The notes under the pieces were generated by a model, which searched no databases, was not told the DNA's origin, and was given only the letters and a program-made list of their open reading frames with translations. Position numbers and translations under genes: made by a program. Shown here piece after piece: positions 27,764-35,903 of a stretch of DNA of 64,000 bases (positions are counted from its first letter, which is position 1; each line of letters opens with the position of its first letter). Origin of the DNA: Terriglobia bacterium (GTDB lineage: Bacteria; Acidobacteriota; Terriglobia; Versatilivoradales; Versatilivoraceae); the NCBI GenBank assembly GCA_951813285.1, contig OX638355.1, forward strand, positions 4,607,136-4,671,135, read 5' to 3'.

Positions 27764-28002
27764 GGTCGTCCGGAGTTCCGCATCTCACGTAGCGTGCCCT
27801 CACTGAGATCGACCGGTCCAAGTTTCTCGTTTCGCTGCCGGATGCGATCCAGGAGGGCCTGCGGGTCTACCGGTTCAGGGCTAACCGACTCCGTTAACCT
27901 CGCGAGGATCTCCCCATTGAGGCTGCGGTGGTTCCGACTCGCGGATGACTTGAGCTCCCGGTGCAGGGAATCGGGAATTCCACGAAGCGCTATGTCTGGC
28001 AT
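27760..28002 (-). CDS. FitA/Arc-type ribbon-helix-helix antitoxin
   Basis: The start at 28002 has AGGAGG five bases upstream, so it is preferred over the longer frame to 28020. The 80-residue protein begins MPDIALRGIPDSLHREL and continues SLNGEILARL, the ribbon-helix-helix DNA-binding fold of FitA. The C-terminal half (DRIRQRNEKLG) should wrap the PIN toxin. It is cotranscribed with the toxin and probably represses the pair through the palindrome at 28026-28040. Confidence 0.88.
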   Translation of the reverse strand: MPDIALRGIPDSLHRELKSSASRNHRSLNGEILARLTESVSPEPVDPQALLDRIRQRNEKLGPVDLSEGTLREMRNSGRP

Positions 28003-28025
28003 ATTGGCCTCCTTCAGCAAGTCTT

Positions 28026-28040
28026 ATATCATAATGATAT
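28026..28040. promoter_or_regulatory. Palindromic operator candidate of the toxin-antitoxin pair
   Basis: ATATCATAATGATAT is a perfect palindrome around one central base, and an overlapping ATGATATCAT follows directly. It lies 24-38 bp upstream of the antitoxin start in an A+T-rich stretch, where a FitA-type repressor would bind. The promoter probably overlaps it; separate -35 and -10 boxes cannot be told apart with confidence. Confidence 0.65.
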
Positions 28041-28109
28041 CATAAAAGTGTCAGACAGCACGATGGTCAGGCCCCCCCCCGTCCCCGACGACGGAACGGA
28101 ACATTCGAA

Positions 28110-28290
28110 GAAGAAACTGCCGAGGGAAACCGAGTGACAATTCAAGGGAGAGGATGCGGGCGGGACGCCCGCGCTTCCGGGTGGGCCGCTTTCGTCAGGA
28201 TTGCCCTTCACGGGAGAGTCGGCGCAAACGAACGGATTGGATGGTCGGCCTAAATCCCGATTTAACAATCCCTTCGTGGCTTTCGTCGTT
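28110..28290 (+). repeat. Family H repeat with GC-rich palindrome, copy 1
   Basis: This block contains the GC-rich inverted repeat GCGGGCGGGACGCCCGC (about 28153-28171). A conserved stretch follows, ending in the family B words CCTTCGTGG. About 170 bp of it recurs in inverted orientation at about 56575-56735, with scattered substitutions. No gene is visible between the antitoxin and 29621. Confidence 0.85.
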
Positions 28291-28317
28291 CTTCGGGGAC
28301 AACTCTATTTTCTTTTG

Positions 28318-28652
28318 TTTCAGGCAAGCGAGGCCCCTGCCCCCCACGACGGGGCAGATCATCCGAGTGGGAAACAACTTGTGTTTCAAGAAAAATGTCT
28401 TCAAGTCTCATGGTTTCAATTGGTTCCACGGTCTGAGGCGGCCTGGGCGCCAGGGTTGTTTCAGGCAAGCGAGGCCCCTGCCCCCCACGACGGGGCAGAT
28501 CATCCGAGTGGGAAACAAATTGTGTTTCAAGAAAAATGTCTTCAAGTCTCATGGTTTCAATTGGTTCCACGGTCTGAGGCGGCCTGGGCGCCAGGGTTGT
28601 TTCAGGCAAGCCGGGCCCCCGCCGCACGAGGTGGATCATACGAGAGTGAAAC
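28318..28652 (+). repeat. 141-bp tandem repeat, two full units plus a partial third
   Basis: Units start at 28318, 28459 and 28600 with the word TTTCAGGCAAGC. Each contains a 38-bp module variant (CCCCACGACGGGGCAGATCA) and a conserved tail (GGCGGCCTGGGCGCCAGGG). Because 141 is divisible by three, the frame stays open across units and yields a false 47-residue repeat protein on the minus strand. The partial third unit switches to a different copy of the 38-bp module. Confidence 0.92.
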
Positions 28653-28924
28653 AACGAATCTTCATGGCCTGCCGGGAAAAAGGGCCATGTCGTGCTAAAT
28701 CGGTTGTCTACTTATTGAACATGGATGCACAGGATAAACAGGATAAACAGCACGAGAGGCTGTGCCACAGAAGCAAACCCGCTTGATGATCGGGTGGGTA
28801 TTGGAAGTGATCCAGGAGCCTGGGAGCGGGTTTCGGGAAATCTATGTTGGAACAGAAGCGAAGGTTCAACTCAAGACGGTGGAAACTCTCGCCCAATTAT
28901 CCTGTGCATCCTGTGCATCCATGT
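28653..28924. repeat. Family F spacer joined to family A element, copy A4
   Basis: Positions 28653-28717 are a conserved spacer (family F; the inverse of TTCAATAAGT and what follows it) seen also at 34217-34282 and 57063-57130. Positions 28718-28924 are a family A element with AACATGGATGCACAGGAT and its inverted arm, and an interior unrelated to the other copies. The element is about 205 bp, the longest copy here. Confidence 0.85.
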
Positions 28925-29181
28925 CAATTAGCCGTTTAACCATGCTTGACTTTCAACGGATTTTCCGCCACCCGGCTCAAGGCGTTGTTTCAAATAAACA
29001 TCATTCCGTGTTCCGTCGGCTTGTGCTTCACTTGGGCTCACCGGCTTTTGCTGCCGCCGCCTACGCGGCTCGACACCCATACGCGACGTTTCCCATGGGC
29101 TGACGCCCACGGCTAAGTGCTGCCGCGGCTTCGCCGCTCTCAAGGAAGCCGGCTTAAGCAGCAACTTCTCAGGTATGTCCG
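28925..29181. other. Spacer with GCTGACGCCCACGGCTAAGTG module
   Basis: No gene is supported. Positions about 29050-29145 carry a GC-rich module (GGGCTGACGCCCACGGCTAA followed by GTGCTGCCGCGGCTTCGCCG) that also occurs, whole or in part, at about 43255-43340, 43490-43580 and 44095-44140. Confidence 0.6.
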
Positions 29182-29342
29182 GCCCCTGCCCTGCCGTGCA
29201 GATCATCCGAGAGTGAAACAATCAGAAATCGACCAATCCCTTTGCGACCTTGGTATCCCGTCGCGGTTAACCTCAACGCCTTAGTGTCCCTTCGTCGTTC
29301 TTCGTGGCCCTTCGTGGATCACTCTTTTCTCGGTTGTTTCAG
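29182..29342 (+). repeat. Composite repeat: 38-bp module, spacer and family B array
   Basis: The order of modules equals that at 8771-8990 and 38476-38651: 38-bp module (29182-29219), spacer with ATCGACCAATCCCTTTGCGA, then family B units (CCTTCGTCG, CCTTCGTGG) and a tail ending TTGTTTCAG. It runs directly into the 141-bp tandem units that start at 29337. Confidence 0.9.
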
Positions 29343-29618
29343 ACAAGCGACGCCCCTGCCCCCCACGACGGGGCAGATCATTCGAGGGTGAAACAAATTG
29401 TGTTTCAAGAAAATTGCCGACAAGTCTCATGGTTTCAATCGGTTCCACGGTCTGAGGCGGCCTGGGCGCCAGGGTTGTTTCAGGCAAGTGCCGCCCCTGC
29501 CCCCCACGACGGGGCAGATCATTCGAGGGTGAAACAAATTGTGTTTCAAGAAAAATGTCTTCAAGTCTCATGGTTTCAATCGGTTCCACGGTCTGAGGCG
29601 GCCTGGGCGCCAGGGTTG
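29337..29618 (+). repeat. 141-bp tandem repeat, two units
   Basis: Units start at 29337 and 29478; a third copy of the starting word TTTCAGGCAAG at 29619 contains the stop codon of the DUF1501 gene on the minus strand. The unit sequence matches 28318-28599 with few changes. It thus forms the immediate 3' flank of that gene. Confidence 0.9.
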
Positions 29619-29620
29619 TT

Positions 29621-31135
29621 TCAGGCAAGGATTTCACGAACGACCCTGGGTTCGAAGTTGAAGGTGATCTTTTCCCTGAGCCCGCTGCGTTCGAAGAAGA
29701 GCTCTTCGTGGTGCAGGCCCAGCAGGTGCAGGATGGTGGCGTGCAGGTCCTCGATGCTCACCGGGTTCTCCACGGCCCGATAGCCGAATTCGTCGGTGGC
29801 CCCGTAGACGGTTCCTCCCTTGACTCCCCCACCCGCCATCCAGAGGCTGAAGCCCCGGGGATTGTGGTCCCGGCCGGCCACACCCTGCTTGGGCATGATC
29901 TGGGCGATGGGATGCCGCCCGAATTCGCCGGCCCAGATCACCAGGGTGCTGTCCAGCAGTCCCCGCTCTTTCAAGTCCGCCAGCAAAGCGGCCACAGGTT
30001 GATCGGTTCGGTCGCAACAGGACCTCAGGTCGGCCTCCAAGTGGGAATGGGAGTCCCAGATCTGGCCGTTCACGCATACCTGGACGTAGCGGACGCCACG
30101 CTCCACCAAACGCCGGGCCATGATGCAGCGGCGGCCGTAGTTGTCGGGACCGGGGTTCACGTGTGTCTTTCCCACCACCGCCGGCTTTCTGCCGACGCCA
30201 TACATCTCCAGGGTTGTGGGACTTTCCCGGGACAAGTCCAGCGCATCGGTGGCTTCCAACTGCAGGCGTGCGGCCAGCTCATAGCTGGCGATGCGGGCAT
30301 CCAACTCGGGTAGCCCCGGACGGTCCCTCCGGTGGATCCGGTCGAGCTGCTGGCGGAGACGGGTCCCCATCTTCACCAGGGCGGTGGGCTCCACGACCTC
30401 GGGGCGCAGGTTCAGCAGGGGATCTCCCACCGAGCGCAAGCGCGTCCCCTGGTAGATGGGAGGCAGAAACCCCGACTGCCAGTTGGCGATGCCGTTGATG
30501 GGCAGGCCCTGGGGATCATCCAGCACCACGAAGGCCGGCAGGTTCCGGTTCTCGGTTCCCAGTCCGTAGACCACCCAGGCCCCCAGGGTCGGCAGGCCCG
30601 GCAGCATCCGCCCCCCCTGAAACTTGTAGAGCGCCGCCGGATGGGCCGGACTGGTGGTGTGCATGGACCGGATGACCGCGATGTCGTCCACCCGCCGGGC
30701 GACATGGGGCATGGCCTCGGACACCCAGGTGCCGGACTGGCCGTGCTGGGCGAACTTGAAGGGACTGCGCAGCAACCCGCCGGCCTGCTGAGGCGAAGGC
30801 ACGTCCGCGGCCACCTGGTCGAAATAGGGCTCTCCGTGGTGCTTGTCCAGCATCGGCTTGGGGTCCAGCAGATCCATGGGGCTGGGGCCGCCATTCATGA
30901 ACAGCAGAATGACCGACTTGGCCTTGGTCTCGAAGTGAGGCTTCCTGGGAGCGACATCGTAGATTCCGCCGCGGCCGGGAGCCGGTGGCTCGGACCTGCC
31001 CGTCAGGCTGGACATGCAGAAGAGGTCCCGCGTCAGCAGGTGGGTCAGGGCCACCCCGTAGATGCCGTCGGAGACTCGCCCGAAAAAATGGCGGCGGGTC
31101 ATGGACTGAGTTGATCGGTGGCGTGCTTGTTTCAC
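29621..31135 (-). CDS. DUF1501 exported protein, copy 2
   Basis: The 504-residue product starts with a Tat-like signal (TRRHFFGRVSDGIYG) and has the family motifs LFMNGGPSPMDLLDPKP, GLPTLGAWVVYGLG, WAGEFGRHP, GRDHNP and AVENPVSIEDLHATILHLLG. It is very similar to copy 1 throughout. A GTG at 31135 is taken as start, with ATG at 31102 as alternative; neither has a clear ribosome site. It follows its haem-c partner by 12 bp. Its TGA stop lies within the first bases of the 141-bp repeat. Confidence 0.93.
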   Translation of the reverse strand: MKQARHRSTQSMTRRHFFGRVSDGIYGVALTHLLTRDLFCMSSLTGRSEPPAPGRGGIYDVAPRKPHFETKAKSVILLFMNGGPSPMDLLDPKPMLDKHHGEPYFDQVAADVPSPQQAGGLLRSPFKFAQHGQSGTWVSEAMPHVARRVDDIAVIRSMHTTSPAHPAALYKFQGGRMLPGLPTLGAWVVYGLGTENRNLPAFVVLDDPQGLPINGIANWQSGFLPPIYQGTRLRSVGDPLLNLRPEVVEPTALVKMGTRLRQQLDRIHRRDRPGLPELDARIASYELAARLQLEATDALDLSRESPTTLEMYGVGRKPAVVGKTHVNPGPDNYGRRCIMARRLVERGVRYVQVCVNGQIWDSHSHLEADLRSCCDRTDQPVAALLADLKERGLLDSTLVIWAGEFGRHPIAQIMPKQGVAGRDHNPRGFSLWMAGGGVKGGTVYGATDEFGYRAVENPVSIEDLHATILHLLGLHHEELFFERSGLREKITFNFEPRVVREILA

Positions 31136-31147
31136 GGTTGGGCGGGT

Positions 31148-34100
31148 TCAGTCGATATAGACAAAGGCTGCCGAATTATAGAGCGTGTGGGCCAGCTTGG
31201 CCAACACCCGTTGCCGCTCCCGGCTCCCGTTCCCCAGTTCCTTCCAGGCACTCCGAACGGACTGCAGGCTCAACCGCCGCTCTTCACCAGTGGGCGGCCG
31301 GCTGAACACCCTCCAGTAAAGATGTTCCACCTGGGCTTCCAGGCTGTCGCCGGCCTCGGAAACCACCCGCTGCGCCAAGGCGGAGGCCAGCCGGCGGATG
31401 GTGGCGTCGTTGAGCAGGTGAAGAGCCTGCGGGGCCACGGTGGACTGGGCCCTTTCGGTGCAATTGGGATTCATGGTGGGATAGTCGAACAGGTCCAAGG
31501 TGGTGGGGCTGTTCATGCGCAGTTGCCGAAGATAGATGCTCCGCCGCCAACCCCGGTCCCCCTCGTAGGCAGTGGAGAGTCCATCGGCTCTGACGGAAAC
31601 CGGATCGGGGGGGCCGTAGGGGGTCTCATCCAGGCGGCCGCTCACCCGAAGCAGGCTGTCGCGCAGGGCTTCTCCGTCCATCCTCTTCAGAGGCCATCGG
31701 GACAGGAGCCGGTTTTCAGCGTCTAGCCGTTTATGCTCGGGACTGACCCTGGAGGACTGACGATAGGTCCGGGAGGTCATCATCAATCGGTGGAGAGCCT
31801 TCATGCTCCAGTCGCGATTCATGAACTCTACCGCCAGCCAGTCCAGTAATTCCGGATGGGTGGGACGGGCACCCGATTTTCCGAAATTCCCCAGTGTCTC
31901 GACGATCCCCCGGCCGAAGTGATAGCGCCAGACTCGATTGACCATCACGCGGGCCGTCAAGGGATGGTTCCGGTCCACCAGCCATTTGGCCAGGGCCAGA
32001 CGCCTTCCGGTCTTTTGAGATCCCGGCCAGGGAGGCTCCACCCGGAAAGGAGATCTGCCGTCGGTCAGCACCGAGGGCACCCCCGGCCCGACCAGCCGGC
32101 CCGGGCTCAAGTAGTCTCCCCGCTGGAGCAGATAGGTGGGAGAGGGGGCTCCCCGATCCCAGAGCGCCCGAATACGCGGCTCCGGATTCTGCTTGTACTG
32201 CAGCCAGGCAATCTTCCGCTCCAGCTTCTCCGCCTCTCGGCGGTAGACGGCGTCCCGTTCCTTCAACTCGTTGGCAGTGACGGTCAACAGTTGCTCATAC
32301 TCCTTGGCCAGAGCTTTCTGCCCGCTGTCCCGATCTTCCTCGGGAGTCTTCAACAATCGCCTCAGGTCCTGGGCCAGGGCAGGGGCAAGCTGATCCAACC
32401 GATCCTCCAAAACATTGTTTCTCAAGTCCCCGGCATTTTCTTCCAACACCTGCTGCAGCTCCTTGACCTGCTCCTCCAGGGCCTCGTTTCTGGCTTTGCG
32501 CTCCTTCTCCTGCTCCAGCAGGCGCATGGGATTGGTCATTGGAGGCACGTAGGGCAGAACCCGCTGCTCGAATTTCACCACCTCGCTGATGGGAGTCCCC
32601 GCCAACCAGTCGAACTCGTCCAGAGCCCCCTTCAGGAGATCGGCCAGCCGGAAGTAGTCCCGCTGGGGAATGGGGTCGAACTTGTGGCTGTGGCAGCGCG
32701 CGCATTGGAGCGTCATTCCCATAATGCCGGTCCCCAGAATCTCGATCTCATCGGCGATGACATCGAAGCGGTCCTCCACGAAGCTGAGCTCGAATCCGGT
32801 GCTGTCGGGCCCCATGCGCAGGAAGCCGGTGGCAATCAGGTTGTCGACCATCTCCAGGGTAATCACCGGAGACGTCTCGTAATCGACCAGCTCGTCTCCG
32901 GCGATCTGCTCCATGAGAAAACGGTCATAGGGTTTGTCGGCATTCAGGGATCGGATCACGTAGTCCCGGTACCGCCAGGCATGCTTCCTGGCCGGTCCGT
33001 TGGCATTGACCTTTCCGCCCTCGTGGTCGGAATAGCCGGCCACGTCCAGCCAATACCGTCCCCAGCGCTCCCCATAGCGGGGAGACTCCAGCAAGCGGTC
33101 AATGAGCCTTTCGTAGGCCCGCGGATGCCGGTCCTCCAGGAATCGCCGGACCTCGGCCGGTTCCGGAGGGAGACCGGTCAGGTCGAAGGTGGCTCGCCGG
33201 ATCAGGGTCAGCCGATCGGCTTCAGCCGACAGCGACAATCCCCGGGCCTCCAGAGCTCGCACTATAAAGGCGTCTATGGGATTGTTTGCCTGCTCCCCAT
33301 GTTTCACCGGAGGGGGCTTGACCTGCCTGGGCGGCTGGAAGGCCCAGAACTGGCGATCCTGGTCGCTCACCAGAGGATCGGGCCCGGCGCCGGCAACGTC
33401 GGGTTTGATGTCCTCTTCCGGAGCGCCCTGCTGGATCCACTGTCGCAGCCTCTCCAGGTCGGCATCCGACACGGGGGTTACTCCGACTTCGAAGAGCCGC
33501 TTCTTGGGCGGCATCTTCCCCGAACGGATCATCTCCACCATCAGGCTCCGGTCCGGCTTTCCGGGAGTCAGCGCCGGCCCCGATTTCCCACCCCGGATCA
33601 TGGAGGCCCAGCTCCTGAGGTCGAGGTCATTGCCCTGACGGCGCAGCCCGTGACAGGTGGTGCAGTGGCGCAACAGAATCGGGATCACGTCATGCTGGTT
33701 GAGTGCCTGGGTTGCTGCGTCCTCTTCCGGCCCGCTCGCCAGGCCGGTTTCGATCCAGGCCTTGATGGTTGCCCTTTGCGCCTCCGGAAGCCCCCCCTCC
33801 AGATCGGGCGGCATCGAGCCGCTTTCGATCAACTGGAATAGCTTGCTCTCCGAGACCCGTCCGGGCACCACCACCGGACCCGACTCGCTCCCTTTCAGAA
33901 CCGTGGAGAGCTTGCTGAGGTCCAGCTCCTTCATCATCAGCTCCTGCCCGTGGCAGCGCAGGCAGTGTTCCTCGAAGACGGGGAGGATCTCCTCCTGGAA
34001 GGACCTCTCCCGGGCCGACGGTTCCCTGCTGCCGGTCTGGGCGGAAGCGGCCCAGGGCAAAGAGATCCAGAAGAAAAGACCCAGGCTCAGGAACAGGCCC

Positions 34101-34150
34101 GTGGCCCTTGTCGGACGGTTTCTTGTTGCCTGGGGAGAAAAAAGATTCAT
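31148..34150 (-). CDS. Haem-c / DUF1549-DUF1553 exported protein, copy 2
   Basis: The start at 34150 gives a signal peptide (TGLFLSLGLFFWISLPWAASAQ); the open frame to 34201 reads into a family A repeat arm and is rejected. The 1000-residue protein has haem-c motifs CLRCH (63-67) and CTTCH, then DUF1549 (ERWGRYWLDVAGYSD, CARCHSHKFDPI) and DUF1553 (RVMVNRVWRYHFGRG, RTYRQSS). Between them lies a charged, probably coiled-coil stretch (KERKARNEALEEQVKELQQV). It is likely an envelope redox protein acting with the DUF1501 protein encoded 12 bp downstream. Confidence 0.93.
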   Translation of the reverse strand: MNLFSPQATRNRPTRATGLFLSLGLFFWISLPWAASAQTGSREPSARERSFQEEILPVFEEHCLRCHGQELMMKELDLSKLSTVLKGSESGPVVVPGRVSESKLFQLIESGSMPPDLEGGLPEAQRATIKAWIETGLASGPEEDAATQALNQHDVIPILLRHCTTCHGLRRQGNDLDLRSWASMIRGGKSGPALTPGKPDRSLMVEMIRSGKMPPKKRLFEVGVTPVSDADLERLRQWIQQGAPEEDIKPDVAGAGPDPLVSDQDRQFWAFQPPRQVKPPPVKHGEQANNPIDAFIVRALEARGLSLSAEADRLTLIRRATFDLTGLPPEPAEVRRFLEDRHPRAYERLIDRLLESPRYGERWGRYWLDVAGYSDHEGGKVNANGPARKHAWRYRDYVIRSLNADKPYDRFLMEQIAGDELVDYETSPVITLEMVDNLIATGFLRMGPDSTGFELSFVEDRFDVIADEIEILGTGIMGMTLQCARCHSHKFDPIPQRDYFRLADLLKGALDEFDWLAGTPISEVVKFEQRVLPYVPPMTNPMRLLEQEKERKARNEALEEQVKELQQVLEENAGDLRNNVLEDRLDQLAPALAQDLRRLLKTPEEDRDSGQKALAKEYEQLLTVTANELKERDAVYRREAEKLERKIAWLQYKQNPEPRIRALWDRGAPSPTYLLQRGDYLSPGRLVGPGVPSVLTDGRSPFRVEPPWPGSQKTGRRLALAKWLVDRNHPLTARVMVNRVWRYHFGRGIVETLGNFGKSGARPTHPELLDWLAVEFMNRDWSMKALHRLMMTSRTYRQSSRVSPEHKRLDAENRLLSRWPLKRMDGEALRDSLLRVSGRLDETPYGPPDPVSVRADGLSTAYEGDRGWRRSIYLRQLRMNSPTTLDLFDYPTMNPNCTERAQSTVAPQALHLLNDATIRRLASALAQRVVSEAGDSLEAQVEHLYWRVFSRPPTGEERRLSLQSVRSAWKELGNGSRERQRVLAKLAHTLYNSAAFVYID

Positions 34151-34190
34151 CAATGAGCCTTCAAGGGAACGGGGGCCGGACATTCTGTTT

Positions 34191-34322
34191 ATCCTGTCCA
34201 TCCTGTATATCCATGTTCAATAAGTAGAAAACCAGTTCAACGGGACATTGTCCTCGTTCCCGACAGGCCATGAACCTCCGTTGTTTCACCCTCGAATGAT
34301 CCGCCCCGTCGTCGGGGGGCGA
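34191..34322 (+). repeat. Single family A arm, family F spacer and 38-bp module
   Basis: ATCCTGTCCATCCTGTATAT and the following CCATGTT (to 34216) form one unpaired family A arm. A family F spacer with TTCAATAAGT follows to about 34282, then a 38-bp module copy to 34322. The same three-part order is at 57036-57172 and, inverted, at 28607-28745. It lies just upstream of the haem-c gene start at 34150. Confidence 0.82.
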
Positions 34323-34441
34323 ACCCTAACTCAATTGTAAAGAACTCCACCCGCCACCGCCAGAAAACCAAGCCCACCTCCTGCTCGCCCTGATCCTGGT
34401 GGCGATGTGCCGGTGCACCTGGAAAGGGCTTCGCGGCAGCG

Positions 34442-35746
34442 CTACTCGGCCGCGTCTTCGCCGCGGGCGAGCGCCCGCTCGCGGGCGCTCGGGTTGACGG
34501 ATGGACGGAAAGGGACCTCGCACACCCAGGCGGGGTCCGGCCGTCCCGATTCACTGGCGTAATCGTCGGGCAGCCAAACCCGCAGCTCGGTCCCGACCGC
34601 GGACTTGCCGAGCGGCACGTAGCCGAGGGCGATGTTGCAGCCGATCTCGGGGGCGTGCCAGGGCGAAGTCAGGTAACCGATCGGGTCGCCGCCGACGGCG
34701 TCCGAGACCAGCCAGAAGTCCGGCGCATAGTCGCTGATAGGCTTGCCGCCCAGCCTCATTCCCACCATGACCATCTTGAACGGCGGTCTGCCGGCCTCGA
34801 TCTCGGCGCGCATCCGTTCGAGGGCCGCCCGCCCGATGTAGTCGCCCCTTTTCTTGCGCGGCACCTGGTAGGCCAGGTTGCACTGGAACGGCACCGTCTC
34901 ATGGTCCATGTCCTGGCCCCAGGACAGGATTCCGGCCTGGATGCGGCGCTGATGGCCGGGGGCGATGACCATCAGTTGGTGGGGTTCCCCCGCCTCAAGC
35001 ACCGCGCTCCACAGCGTTTCGGCGTGCAGGGTCGCATCCCGCAGATAGATTTCGTAACCCTTCTCGCCCGAGAAGCCGGACTGGGAGACAACGACAGAGC
35101 AACCCCCGATCTCCGCTTCCAGGAGGCCGTAGTAGGGGATATCCCGGACCGCGCCGCCGACCAGATCGACCATCAGGGCGAGCGACTTCGGCCCCTGTAT
35201 CTGCACCGGGCAAACATCGATCTCGTCGATTTCCACGTCCATGCGCAGCCCCACGTCGACGCCCTGCAACCAGTACAGCAGGTCGGAGTCGGCCAGCGAG
35301 AACCAGAACTCGCCGCGCGAGAGGCGTAGCAGCACCGGGTCGTTCAGGATGCCGCCCTTCTCGTTGCAGAGGATGACATAGCGCGCGCTCATCGGCTCGA
35401 TGAGGGTGGCGTCGCGGGTGATGACGTAGTCGACGAACCGCTCGGCGTCCGTGCCGGCGACCCGGATCTGCCGTTCGACCGCCACGTTCCACAGCGTGAC
35501 GTGCTGCGTCAGGGCCTCGTGTTCGGCCGCGGCGCCGCCGTCCTCGGGCCGGACGTAGCCGCGCGGATGGTACACGCGGTTGTAGACGGTGGCCCGCCAG
35601 CAGCCCGCGGCATGGGACAGGTGCCAATAGGGAGACTTCCGCACGCGAGTGGAGATGAGCAGTTCGGTGGGGGTGAGGCCACTCTGGCGCAGGTTGATCG
35701 GTACGATGCGGTCGGATTGGTCGACGCCGCTTGGCTGACCGCTCAT
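34442..35746 (-). CDS. DmdA-like GcvT-family methyltransferase/demethylase
   Basis: The start at 35746 has GGGAGGAG upstream; the frame to 35998 is a false extension over the divergent promoter region. The 434-residue protein has the GcvT/DmdA pattern: RKSPYWHLSHAAGC, then HVTLWNVAVERQI, LNDPVLLRLSRGEFWFSLAD, VQIQGPKSLALM, SGFSGEKGYEIYL and LSWGQDMDHETVPFQCNL. DmdA transfers a methyl group from dimethylsulfoniopropionate to tetrahydrofolate; related proteins act on other methylated compounds. DmdA-like paralogues with other substrates are common, so the activity is likely but unproven. It is divergent from the FAD/GcvT oxidoreductase gene. Confidence 0.8.
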   Translation of the reverse strand: MSGQPSGVDQSDRIVPINLRQSGLTPTELLISTRVRKSPYWHLSHAAGCWRATVYNRVYHPRGYVRPEDGGAAAEHEALTQHVTLWNVAVERQIRVAGTDAERFVDYVITRDATLIEPMSARYVILCNEKGGILNDPVLLRLSRGEFWFSLADSDLLYWLQGVDVGLRMDVEIDEIDVCPVQIQGPKSLALMVDLVGGAVRDIPYYGLLEAEIGGCSVVVSQSGFSGEKGYEIYLRDATLHAETLWSAVLEAGEPHQLMVIAPGHQRRIQAGILSWGQDMDHETVPFQCNLAYQVPRKKRGDYIGRAALERMRAEIEAGRPPFKMVMVGMRLGGKPISDYAPDFWLVSDAVGGDPIGYLTSPWHAPEIGCNIALGYVPLGKSAVGTELRVWLPDDYASESGRPDPAWVCEVPFRPSVNPSARERALARGEDAAE

Positions 35747-35903
35747 GGCTCCTCCCGTCGCGTGCTTGCAAACCAGCGTCCGGCGGACGTTTGCAGGAGC
35801 GGGACGGACTGCATTATCATGCACAATTCCGGCTGCGGTCAACCGTTCAGGGCCGCTATCGAGGGACGGCACGCGGCCCGGTATCGTCGTGCAAAACCGG
35901 GAG

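Noticed and set aside
28262-28654. 130-aa ORF with a 47-residue internal repeat on the minus strand
   Set aside because: It is a translation of the 141-bp DNA repeat, which also occurs in non-coding places and in inverted orientation. There is no ribosome site and no family.
28084-29620. CRISPR array candidate because of regularly spaced repeats
   Set aside because: The period is 141 bp with conserved rather than variable interiors, there are only two to three units, and no cas genes are present.
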